A stretch of 64,000 nucleotides of DNA, from NCBI GenBank assembly GCA_000149265.1, contig CH003198.1, positions 246,975 to 310,974 on the forward strand, read 5' to 3'. How positions within the stretch are numbered: the first letter of the stretch is position 1; each line of letters opens with the position of its first letter. Positions 34,602 to 47,100 of this stretch are shown one piece after another. The notes under the pieces were generated by a model, which was not told the origin of the DNA, did no database searches, and saw nothing but the letters and a program-made list of their open reading frames with translations. Source of the stretch: Ciona savignyi. Its lineage: Eukaryota; Chordata; Ascidiacea; Phlebobranchia; Cionidae. The translations under genes and the position numbers were made by a program.

Positions 34602-34949
34602 TTCATAACATAACTAAACCCCATAACCCAACATGGCTTAATATACAACCCAAATCTACATATCACCTATCGTACATACCCCTTGCCATTTCTATACTTA
34701 TTTACCAGTCCCAGTACTTAAACATTTCGGCTGTGACAACGTTTGGTTTCAAACTTAATTTCCTAAACAGTAAAGGGTATTACCCCGATCTATTACAACA
34801 TTGAAACCGAAAAAAATACCATCTCTTCAAATTAACTTTAACATATTCACGAGATATGCACTCTAAGTCTGAATGTTAACTTACATACTTTAATACAAAA
34901 CAACAATACTTACTTTCATTACAATGATATTTAAAAAATTAAAGTTTTA

Positions 34950-35210
34950 ATGTAGGATAGAATAGAATGTTCATATTTAACACAAGGGCAATCGTCAGAT
35001 CACCTCGCGCCCACCATCGGGTTACCACTTACCAGGGCTATATCGTGTGTTGTGTATGATTCACACGTTCCTACAATTTAGTAGAACACGTTAATCTGCT
35101 GGATTCAAGCTATGTCCATCGGGTGCCTCGCCCAACCACATACCCAACTAGCTAGCGACAACAACCTTTCGATTGAAAGGCAACGGATTAACTAGTCGGT
35201 TGGATTATAA
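34950..35210 (-). repeat. SINE family A
   Basis: Near-complete copy in the intergenic region, diverged at the head. Confidence 0.8.
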
Positions 35211-35224
35211 ACCTAGCCCGGTAA

Positions 35225-35385
35225 AAAATATGAGTTGTACTTAACTGAAAAAACATCTGAATCATACCCAACACACTGCAATAGCTCCAGTAACCCGACG
35301 GTGGACGTGAGGTGATCTGACGATTGCCCCCTTCAAATATGCTCCATGCGATTTTCATACACGAGGATATACATCATTCGTGCCA
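35225..35385 (+). repeat. SINE family A, 3' part
   Basis: Starts near the cacaacacactgcaatagc block. It lies head to head with the copy at 34950-35210, forming an imperfect inverted pair. Confidence 0.75.
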
Positions 35386-35556
35386 CATCGAGAATATGGA
35401 TTCGTATCACATACAACACTTCGTTGACAACTGAGGTCCTTAGTTTCAATTTATCGAAAGTGCAGCATCAAAATAAAAAATATTTCATGACCGCCAGATG
35501 GCGATAAAGATATTTTCAAATACAATTTTTATCTGTTCATTTTTGTTTTGCATATG

Positions 35557-35785
35557 ATAAGATATCCATGTTTATCCCCGTGATTGGAAAACACAAGGGG
35601 GTTAACACACGGGCAATCGTCAGATCACCTCGCGCTTATCATCGGGTTACCAGAGCTATTGCAGTGTGTTGTGTATGATTTAGACGTTCCTTCTTTTTTA
35701 GCACAGCATATTAATCCATCTAGACAATGTCCGTTGTGTGCCTCCCGAAAGGACACAGCAGACTAGCTAACAGACACTGGTCAAA
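35557..35785 (-). repeat. SINE family A
   Basis: Tail, gcgatctgacgattg-type block and body present; the head is truncated. Confidence 0.8.
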
Positions 35786-38700
35786 AAATAAATTTACCAC
35801 TTACGTAATGTTAATTATGGGAATGCAAAATGGTACCAAGTTTTTAACAAATAAAAGAATTTCGTTGTAAACTTTATTGTACCAACCATGGTTTCGTCAA
35901 ATCGACTGCGCATAAATCAGCTTTACAAATATAAAAAGAAAATAGAGACGTTAAAACTAAACAACAAAAATATGAAAGGTTAATTGGGAGATATTTAAAA
36001 ATATCCAAAAAAACAAATTACAACGAGGAATTAAGATTTTATAACAATATTTGCATTCTCGTAGTTTTAGACTTATCTCAGGTATAAGGTGGGATTGGTA
36101 TGAATTTCTATTACATATTCACTTTTAAATTTCATAAAACGATAGAAAACTAACAACCGATGTTTGAATAGTTTTAATGTTTGGTATCACCTCATCAGAA
36201 ACGTGAGTCTGTATTCTTTGGAAGAATGTTTTAAAGGCCTATCAAGCATATGTCATACCCTAAATTACCAACTAAAGGGCAGAGCAGTCATACAGACAAC
36301 CGTTTAAGTTGCTATTGATTATATGACTGAATTTCTCAATGGTGATTTCCATTCGACCTACGAGTGAACATCCCAACATAAAGTGCTGGTGCTTGAAGCA
36401 GTGTCGAGTGGTGTCGCATTTTCCAACAAGTTTCTTTCCAGAGATTTACGCCTTTTTAGTGGATAATTGTGCAGCGTGTATAGATAGTTCTTTAGTTTTT
36501 CATAGTTTCTTCAAGTTTTGTTAATTTAAACATTATTTTGTGGAGTAATATATGATGTGCTGTGCATGTATAGTTTAGTTAAGCATATTTCTCTATTGTG
36601 AAGTGAGTACGTAAGGGGTTTGTATTGTTCGCAGATTCTAGCTATACTTAATCTGAATATACACTACTCACAAACCCATTGTTAAATAGTAGCGCGACTG
36701 TTACCGAAGAATTAATGTTTGTTATGTCGCAACTTACACAATGAACTCGTATAACGCGGTAAACGCGAATAGCAGCGTTACCCAAATAAAAGACTTCTTT
36801 GCCAGTTCCGCAGGAACCTTAAGTTAACACATAAAACAGTTTAACAATAAAAACAATTTGTGTTCACAACTTTAATTCCTATGGACAAGCTGTTCCTTAA
36901 ATGTTGTGGCTATCCAATGTTCGCTTGTAACAAACAAGACTATCAGTGTAACGCAATGTTGTTTCTTTGTTCGAATGAGATCAGGAATTAACAGTTGGTT
37001 CCCAAAGCTGTGTCTGATTTTGGCTCACCTGTTTGTCAGAATAGGTGTTAGTATGATCACTATTTGTGTGTATCTTAGCAAAATGACCGAAACATAGTTT
37101 TAGTTTGATTTATTTTTGCTCCTTTGTTACACTAAAGAAGAATACCACAATTTATAAGTCGCTATTAAGTGGATTGCAATTATTTAATAGATTGATATTC
37201 TTAAATTTTAACTAACAGTTTAGTTAGTAAAACACAAAGCAAAATATGGAGCAGCGTGTTTTTAAATACGTACTAGTACAGCTTATATATATATATATGA
37301 CATAATTGAACAAAGGCAGATTACAATATCCCTGCGCAGGTAAACAAACCGTGGTTAATATTTAACTTAGAAGTAGTTTTTTACCGGCGTGAAATAATAA
37401 CTTGGTGTTACACGTACGATTATGCTGCGTTTTAAAAACAGATATTTTACGAGTTTTAGTCAACCAAATTTGGATTAGTTAAAGCATTTAAACCCATAGA
37501 ACGCATAAGTAGTGGTATATAGAGCCGGCTTATGCGTTGATTATAACTGTGGTATTAAATGGAAGTGGATGAAAGTATAGCGACATTTGTAGATCGATTT
37601 TTGGAGCAGGTTTTTTACCGCCATTGATTTTACTTTTCATTTGTAGTGTAGGCATCGACCAGACCACTGTCGTCTTCAATGCATCAATTATTTAGTGTTC
37701 GGCCCTCTTGTTTTTGCTTTGTAGGAAAGTCATGGCGCTGCTTCTATTATTCAGTACAGACATGGTGTATTCTTCTAGGATAATTCATTGAGATCAAACA
37801 TAGACGCTTATAACAACAGTAAGAACGTTTCTTTGTATTTAAGACCAGAAGGCAAAACAAAACTGCAACCGTTTTTATTTTAATCGGTTAAAGCAAAGGA
37901 TAATGTATGTTGGTTTTAACGTACGCAGTGAAAGTTATATTCCAAATTTATTTTATTCGGAAAGAAACCGGCCAGTTTTGTACAGTTGTGATAGGAAAAT
38001 GCATTAGGATGTTCCAAGCCCCATAGATTGTAATTTTCTTGCATGTAATTATGCTGTACGACATTCTAAAAAGCCATGTGTCGTAAGTATGCTAATACTT
38101 CCTTTTTCGAGGGGCACCTGCGCACAGAAACTATATACTTATGTGATATACTTGCTTGAAACAACATGGTAGTGTAGGTGATTTAAAAACACAAGTGTGC
38201 CACTCAAATAGAATGTAAGTAGGTATTAGTGCAAAGGATTAGCATAATGCATTGCGCGTGCAAACTGCAAATGCGACAGAAATCTTATTTTCCAGCTGCT
38301 ACCAGCCAACGTGCTAGCTCACTCGCGCTCATTTTTAAACGATGCAAGTATAGTGTTAAGGAACAGTGGCGTTTGTTTGCTTGAAAGTACATAGTGGCGT
38401 CATAGTCAATCAATAAATATCGATTAGAATTTTTACACGCAACACCTTATGTTTGGTGTGTAAATATAAAAATTACTTATTCTTGCTTGATTGGTTAAAG
38501 CAGAGTTTAATCGATAACATTTTAAGTTACTATTTTAGCTTAGCGATTCGTTAAAGTCGTATGTATCCGTGTATTTAAGTAATCGAAATATCCAATCAAG
38601 AAAGACAAACTTATTAAAATGATCGAACATTAGATTAAAATATCGATTCTGATTCTCCTATTATAGCAGTGCATGTGTGGTGTGATTATTATGAGGTAAT

Positions 38701-39654
38701 ACAATGTATGGCAAAATTTTGACGGTGTAGCCTAAAAACGAAATTAAAATTTGTGCAAAATTTATGATGTGAGAAAATTATGAATAATATAAAAATCAAT
38801 CACTTGAGTATAGCTCTTATGTTGTATGTTGTCTCGCCATGTTTTAATTGGACTAAACACGTATGGTTTTAATTTATTCTAGCCTAACTGGTAGCTATTT
38901 AAACTCTTTGTATAAAGTTCATTCTTGCTTAGCCACAAGGACATTGGTTACGCGTTCCGGCTGCTAGTCGAAATGTGGTAATCAAGTCACACTTGAGTAA
39001 GCTTGTGTCGCTACACTATGGGAGCTGCCTTTGTTAACTAATTAGCAATTTTAAACCATTTGTGTCGAGCGTAAATATAAGGAGACAAGCCAGCTGTCCA
39101 CTCTTTCATTTTGCTTCGATGGTTTTGCGACGTTTCTGACCACGCAGACGACCATTCGAACGGAAGTTTGCGCAGAGCGTTTAGCAGAAGCAGAAAATTA
39201 AATTATTTTGGGTTATAATTGCATTTCTAAGAGGAAACCAGTAAGTGTATATACAGTCTTAAATGTCAGTAAAAAAGAAAAACACAGTGTACAGCCCCAG
39301 TTCGAAAGGCATAACTTCATCTACGGGTTTTGAATTCGAATTATCCTATAGTCGCAACCCAGTAGAAGATTTTTAACAATTATCTTATAAACACAGTTGG
39401 GACAGATTTAAAGTTCACTTGAAAGCAAAGAAAAGTATCTATTTGGTGAAAAGTCAGTGCTACAGTTGAGACTTCCCCACAGACTGAAGTGGTACTTGGG
39501 TAAGTTGGGAAACTTAAGTTTTTTTCTCTTGAACAAGACAACAACAGACATAACATGTGTAGACGACATATTACTTCTTGCCCATTCCCATTTTGAGTTA
39601 TTATGTATTCTTGACAATGTAGATTCTATTCTTGGTCGGTGTAGGACAATTTTG

Positions 39655-39870
39655 TTTTATGCCCGGTAAGGAAAAAACGCAAGGGGCGTTACCACACGGG
39701 CAATCGTCAGATCACCTTGCTTATACCGCTGGGTTAACAGAGTAATTAGGAGGTGTTGTGTATGGTTGAGACGTTCCTTTAATTTATTAAAACTCATTAT
39801 TTTACGGGATTAAGGCAGTGTTTGGTAGATGACTAACAAGGGCACTGTAGCTAGCATCAAGTTCAAATCC
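39655..39870 (-). repeat. SINE family A, decayed
   Basis: Blocks accacacgggcaatcgtcagatcac and ggtgttgtgtatggttgagacgttcct are clear; the remainder is diverged. Confidence 0.7.
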
Positions 39871-41097
39871 TGCATTTTTTGGCAAAAAAGTCAACCAATA
39901 ATTTGTTTGAGTTTATCGGAAATGTCAAGAACAAAAGAACACGTAAGGATGGCTAGCCCGGGAATTGAACCCACGCCTGCCTTGTCATGGCTTTTTATAC
40001 TAAAATACAAGGCTGTAAGTAATATAAAAACGACGTGTACGACTTGCTATCGGCCAAACGATGGTCTGCAGATTCAAGCATGATGTGAAATATCGTGTAG
40101 TTCTGAGAGCTTATTATAAGGCCAACAAAAAATGCAGATAATTTATTTAAATAGCAAGATAAGTTAAACTCCTGATCGACTTGTCAGTATGCCGTTGTTA
40201 TACCATGCATCTACATGTATATTATTCGGACACGCTAAGGGCCAAACGTTTTACCACACAATCGACCATGCAAAAGTGATTGGGCATAAATCAGCTTCTA
40301 TCGTAGCATATGTTTCAATATTTATTTGCCCATTAAAATGGTTCTTAAATTGTCGCAAAGGTTGTACTATTATGTAGAACGTATTTCGTAATAGTTCATA
40401 AAATAAACGTGTGTATTATGCACGGTGTTGTTTGGTAGTTGCTGTTCGCCCGACTGACTAATCAGGCGCAGTAAAGACGTTAAAAGCATCTCGTGGGAAA
40501 GAATAAGTCGCGTTAAATCACAGCGCAATATTCGACAGATGTCGTGGAACATTATTAGGGATTCCAAGGGCATGGGAAGTATGTTTAAGTGAATTGGACG
40601 TATGGATAAGTGTGTTGTAAATCCATAATCATTTGAAGGAAACATAATTTATAACTTATGTAAATATACGCCAACGCCCACTTCACGTGTTACAGTAAAA
40701 AACTTGAAGTTAAAGTTTATCATATTATGAAATAAGACGGATAAAGCTAAAATTTGGACTAATTTAATAACAATTTACCTCATAGTGGTGGTGTTTAAAA
40801 TACTTTACAGGACCAGTAATAGTTTTCATCTTTATTGTTATGCAGGGTGAAACCATGTAATTATAGAATGTTTGTATAACTGCCCTCTTCGATTAATTAT
40901 CCAAAAGCGTTTATTATTGCAGCTGATTGATAAGTCAGTAGTAGTATAAGCTCTGAATGGTTAATTATTTGTTTAAATGTCAATTTTTGACCCTTAAAAA
41001 TAAAAACTTCATAAATACTCACTACAGTGCAATATACGATTTTAAAATGTAGTGGGATAAACTTTTCCTCCTTTATTTTTTCGCCTTTTTTTCGCTA

Positions 41098-41175
41098 ATT
41101 TTCTTTTTTACAGGTTTTTCATGACGTCATTATTTCCAATATTTCTTTAAGTTCTTATATATCTGGTTACGTAAA
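41098..41175 (+). promoter_or_regulatory. 3' splice acceptor and 5' leader of the L1-like gene, with upstream ORF
   Basis: A pyrimidine tract ending in cag at 41113 starts an exon whose 62-nt leader precedes the ATG at 41176. It could be a cis acceptor, for example from a possible donor near 39239, or a spliced-leader trans-splicing site, which Ciona uses widely. A 9-codon upstream ORF begins at 41121. Both the uORF start and the main ATG lie inside ATGACGTCA, a CRE-type palindrome. Confidence 0.5.
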
Positions 41176-44100
41176 ATGACGTCACAAATACCTTGGATTT
41201 TAAGTATGATGTCACTATGCTCATTGAGCGCCGCAATAATCGAAATCCCACCTGAAGGTAAATGTAGTAATTACTCATAAATATATTATAAATTCTCTCA
41301 ACATATTAACTCTGAATTACACATCCGTATTGCAATATGTTTAATATATGAACGTGATAAATTAGTCACAAATTCCATAATATTAATTTATATCTTCCTT
41401 GTTTGGGTTGGAACTTAATATATTTACTGAATAATCGGTGATTTTCTGTGGTACTTGTACACAAAGTAACCATTATCGAAAATTAACTTATTGATACAAG
41501 AGAGAAGATAATGTACATGTGCATCGCGATGGAATATGAAGGCACATTAGGCTTTATAACACGACAATCGTCTGATTACCTCGTACCGGCAGTCGAGTTA
41601 TCGAAGCTATTGCAGTGTAAGAGGGTCACTGGTTTAATTTTTGTTTAGCCCACAAAATTACCGAACATAAGCAACAAATTCTGAGTGCAGTGCTTAAGCA
41701 CACAACCTACTAGTTGAAGGCCGGGTTCGACCCATACCCTTCCAAATGCATATTTGTTACCGCTTATCATGTTGCATAGCAGACTTTTATTATGGTTTTG
41801 AACTTCGTCTAATTATGCTAAGAATAACATTAATATCTTTAGAGTTTTAAACTTTGTTCTTTTATGCTGCAGTAAAGGCGAGGTGTAAGTATATATGTAT
41901 TAGTGTGTAACCTTTTCCTTATAAATACGGTGTTTAAAATTACACTTACTTCATTTAAAAAAATACAAATATTGCAGTCATGTTTATACTCCAGAAAATA
42001 ATAATGGAAAATATGTTGTATTTTAATTGTTAACTTTTTAAAGTTTAACCATGTTTAAATACCAAATTCATGTATATTCTTGGTATATAAGGACATTCAC
42101 CGCTTAACTTTTACATAAAGAATTTGTCGGAACCGCTATAGTTATAGTTTTATAAAATCTTTTAAATCTATTTTTAACCCGGTATGATTACTCTATTGTT
42201 CCAACTTTGTTTTTTAAGAAACTGTTTTACCAAGTTTCGAACTAAAGTCGCTACTATAGGTCCGATTTTATATGACATGTATTATTTTTAACCGAGCCAA
42301 GTTTCGAACCCATTGATGGGCTCGTCACAATGACCGTTTTTGTACAGAATTGGTCGCGTTAACCATTTGTTACCAGGACCGTTGTGTGTTATTTTTGGTT
42401 ATTTTACCCGTTCTAATCTGTATAACATGGTAGAATCCTTCCATTTTATACTGAATTGGTATATATTCATGTTTAAATACGATGCGCATAATAAATAAAT
42501 CGCTTCTTTCGATGCAGTGCCCCGTCCTCCCACGATAACAATGCAGCCCAGTGACGTCACATACGCCATCCCGCGCGTTCCCATTGTTCTCAGATGCGCC
42601 GCGAGTGCCCAACCTGACGTCAAATCCATCGGAGGGTAAGTACCGGACGGGGATTATTTGTGTAACAACTGGTCATTATGAGCTAACACTGCTATTGTTA
42701 GCTTTCCGTAAATACCACAGCTAGCTTATCATTCCGCTTTTTTACTCGACATTTCGTTTGGTATAACATAGCGAATAAACGTTTTTAATTCGTATTTTAT
42801 AATACATTGATTGGTGTGAGTGGGGCGCAAGTGAAGAGAATTTGAAAACGCATTTCTCATTTATTATTAGCGCTGGGAATTATTGTTATTTAAATTTTTG
42901 GTCCATAATGCTGTTTCTAAGGTCCAAACTGTAATATTTATAATAACCAACTAAAAATACGCTTGTCACACGAAAATTAATTGAATATTAAATTCCATTT
43001 TTTTTCAAGAAAAGTCCTCGAAATTGTTTGTTTTCCGACGTGTTGCTATCAAATCTTTAATTATAAGCATTCCTTCACGCGTTATTAACTATGGTTGGTT
43101 GGTTAGGCAACTAAGCATTGGAATAACTTGATGGGGTGTTCAATAAATAAATCTCTTGAACGCGATTCGATGTTCCGTGCGGTTTGGTGAAATGTTTAAA
43201 TCGCTCGATGACTTGAACCACAGAAGTCAAGTAGATATAAGCACATCTGCACACCAGTGGTCAGCCACACACTTGGACTTGTTGTTGCGATCATATAGGG
43301 TTTGGGTCGTTTAAATAGTATGTAGCTGTTATTATTCCTAAATTGAAATAATTAGATTGCCTTTATTCATCTATATATACATAGCATCTATATACGAATA
43401 ACAACAAAAATTCTTAAATTGATTAAAAAGGTACAGATTGCGAAATATAGTGAGGTAGTTCGAATGCGAACAAACCGATCCCTAAAAATATATAAAAACA
43501 TGTTTACTTTTTGAGCGCTAGTTCTTTGCATTTGGATGATTTTCGAATGGATTCAATCATTCTAGTTTAGCCGCAACTAAGAGCGTATAAAGATAATATT
43601 ATCACTAAATTGAAAAAAAATTCCGTTGCTATTATTCCTAAGATTGTAAGGAAATCCGTTTAGTTTAAATATTTTAAACTGAAAACACTTCTTACTTCTG
43701 TGAAGGGTTTAATTACTTTTGTAAATTCCACCATATTTTCTGCGATGCCTATTTACTAATATGTGGGCAATATTACTGCGACCTTAAATTGCATTTTGCA
43801 ACCCAGCGTATCCCTAGTATTATGACAACTGAGCAATAAGTTCAAACGAGGTTATAATCGATCGTTCCAATGTTTTCACTCCAACTTTCCTTGTCATTCT
43901 CCTGTATTGATTCTTCTAGCGTGTTTAAAATCCAATTCGTGTTAATCGGGAATTTCGACAGCATTTTAAAAAGGGGGGATGGGGAGGAAAGGTTTGGTGA
44001 GTGAAATTACCTTTCACTCCATTGTCCAGTTGTCCAAGGGCAATTTTCAATCACCGCCCGCGGGAATTCAAAGAAACGTGTACTTGAATAAAACTCCAAA

Positions 44101-47100
44101 ACTTAACCTCGCGGATCATTTTGTTTTAGTTGAACAAGGAAATGAATATAAATTCTGTACAATAGGTGAACAGAAAAGGAAACGTTTATTACCCAGTTAA
44201 CAATTATATGTTTAAATTCTGTATGTTTTTGGTTAAAAGTGGGCAACTGTTCCTATTTAAGTATCGATTCAAATTTGCATATTACGTCACACACCTGAGG
44301 TCATTTGCATATTACGTCATACATCACATGATCACAGGTATTCGTGGGAAAAGAACGGATCGCGATTGGACATCGTTAAATCTACATCCGGTGACGTAGC
44401 CGATGGAAGTATTGTGATGTCACAAAGCGATGGAAGCATAACTTTCAAGTATGTGATATATCGAGTAGTTGTTTATTACTGGTCGTAGTTTCGAACCTAT
44501 GATGGGCTCGTCACTAAGACACTAAGACAGTTATGTAAATCGGTTTATTTATCAGTCGCGTTAACCTCTCTTTTGATTTGTTTTTTTTTATCATTTTGTA
44601 TCGGGCTTAGTTTCGTACCCATGATGGGCTCGTCCCCAAGTTCGTTAATTTGTGTGTGATTTGGTATATGTATCGGTAACATTAACCATTCAGCCACACG
44701 ACCGTATGAGAAGTTAGAAAATTTCAGCACCATCTGGTTGGTAGTTTTACTATGTCGACACCAGTGTCGTAAAGTTATTACACAGAGGATTTTAACCCGT
44801 CTGTGTGTCGAAACAAAACTGCTATTTGGACATCGTATAAATCGAGCTTTATAAGACAGGCAAAACAACGAATTGTTGGTTTCCCGATCAATGTATTGAT
44901 TATTGGTCCATAAAGGATTTCTGCTGGGTTTCCCTTTAACGTAATTTAATTTTGTAAAATATTAAAAATCCATATGAACTGGTATTTTTCTTGCACTTAA
45001 TTTTTTGAAACAGGTAAGAGTTATTTTGGAATTACAAGTATTATTTTCCCGAGTCTTGATCATAAACTAGACCTGGGTGTAAAATATATTAGCATATATG
45101 CCTGATTCCTTTTTTATTTATATTTTTACAAGTCTGCGGTCCAAGTCCACGATAGTTTCGTACCCAATACAATTTATTGTACATAATTATGTATATGAAT
45201 CATTCGCACAACCATTCGGCTACACATGCACAAATGTACCTTGACTGAACCAAAAGTAATTCTTGGCGTGGTTTCTAATTATCTCGTTTTAATCATTATT
45301 TTATTTCTATTATTATAATTTCTCTCATTTTACATTTTATTTCCTCCCCGAAGGGGAAGCGAGAATCTGAGCGAACGGGAGCTGAAGCAATACGAAGGAA
45401 GATATCAGTGTTTTGCGTCCAATGATCTCGGAACCGCAATGACAAGCGCAATCACCTTGAAAGCGGCAGGTTCGTTAGGTTGTTTGATGAGTGGGTGGGG
45501 TGTTGCGACGTTAAATAGAGAAAAAGATGGTAGTAGTAAAACTGCTCATTAAAACCATGAAAAGTAATTCTAACCCTAGCCTAAACACTACTTTTAACCC
45601 TATACATAACCCAAACTCTAACCCCAGCCTTTACCCTAATGTTTTAAAAACTTTGCCAGCTCAGCATGTATTAATTAACATGGCGGGCTCTTCACAAAAA
45701 CGGTTGTTGTATAGAACTCGGTATGTATCGGTTGCGTTACCATTCAACCACACGCATACTTTATGTTTTTACAGGACTTAGTGTCGAGCCCAAGGTGGGA
45801 TCGTTGCTAAGCACACGCAAACTTTCGCCCGGGAATATTTTCACTTAGCCCACGCAGAGATCTAAAGCTGTCTGTATTATTAACCGTGTTTAAACATATG
45901 TCTAATTGTCTGTTTTTCGTATTAGACCCTCCTAAAACAACTATTTCGTAATTTTATTATTCAACTCCACACGCAGCATCGCCCTACCAGCGACCAGAAA
46001 ACAAGGAAATCAATGTCCGTACCGGAGCTTCGATCACAGTACCCTGCAATTACAGCAGTTCGAATGACCGAGTGATCACGTGGACGTTCCAACCAGCCAC
46101 TGTGACGTATAATGAAAGAATTGCAGAGGTATTACGTAGCAATGCTTTATTGTTCGTTCATTTTTACAGGTTAAATGTAGCAGACAATGTGTAAATATGA
46201 CAGACAATGGTTTAAGCGATAAAAATATCATGATATATTGTCATGTGATTTAAAACCAGCTGATAAAGAAACTACGTGATCACGGTCAAATTACCTGAGC
46301 TATTTCTACATGGCATAATACTAAACAGAACACGCATAATATCATTTAGTAGAAAATTGCTCTAAAATGTGAATATGTTTTTGAATTAACAAGATAACAA
46401 CTAGACTCTTATGTGGACGTCTGTTGTTTTGTGCCTTCCAACTTACAAAACGGGCAGACTACAATAAACCTAGTTTTAAAATCCAATCAATATCTTTGGA
46501 ATGCTAGATTGAAGGTTCGATTAAAAAGCATTACAGCTTTAAATTATGCTGAAAATAGTATGATTTACACAGACGTTCAAATGCTGATTAAAGTTATAAT
46601 CGATTGTATATAAACCAATCTATTTCCAGCATACATTAAGCCTGTTTTGTTTCTTATTCATATCTTAAAACCCATATCGTTAATGGACAGTTCTGTCAGA
46701 ATTGCAATTATCTTATTATTATGACGTACCTACCGCGTATAATACACTTCCACGCAATATGATTGGATATTACGATCGCTCATTTGCATAATTTATGATC
46801 CACAGTCGGCGGACGGGAGTTTGGTATTCGCCAATGTATTGGGTTCGGACAACGGACTGATCTTCTATTGTATCGTGAAAGACCTGGCGACCAGAAAATC
46901 TACAGATGGACCGCATTATACGTTGAATGTGGATAATAGTAAGGAAACACAAAACGTTTAAAACTTTCACTTTTTACCCATTTTGTCTAAAGCTGTGATC
47001 CTACTTATTTCTACTTGGAGAATTGTTACTACATACAAATGAACATAAAAAAGTTAAAATAAAAACCTAAAAAACATGAAACATAAAAAAATAAAAAAAT

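Larger units (their letters stand above)
34605..41095. other. Intergenic region between the divergent ZDHHC17-like and L1-like genes
   Basis: SINE copies at 34950-35785 and 39655-39870, a short TA repeat near 37290, and otherwise unannotated DNA. Being the upstream side of both genes, it should contain their promoters. A possible 5' untranslated exon of the L1-like gene ends with a gtaagt donor near 39239. A tRNA-like T-arm (about 39950-39980, minus) has no matching D arm. Confidence 0.45.

Noticed and set aside
39945-40030. tRNA-like T arm (gggttcaattcccggg on the minus strand)
   Set aside because: No matching D arm or acceptor stem at the right distance; a tRNA relic at most.
43979-44399. 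Two overlapping plus-strand open frames in the L1-like intron 2
   Set aside because: No domain. The real Ig1 exon (44338-44448) lies in another frame and joins the neighbouring exons in phase.
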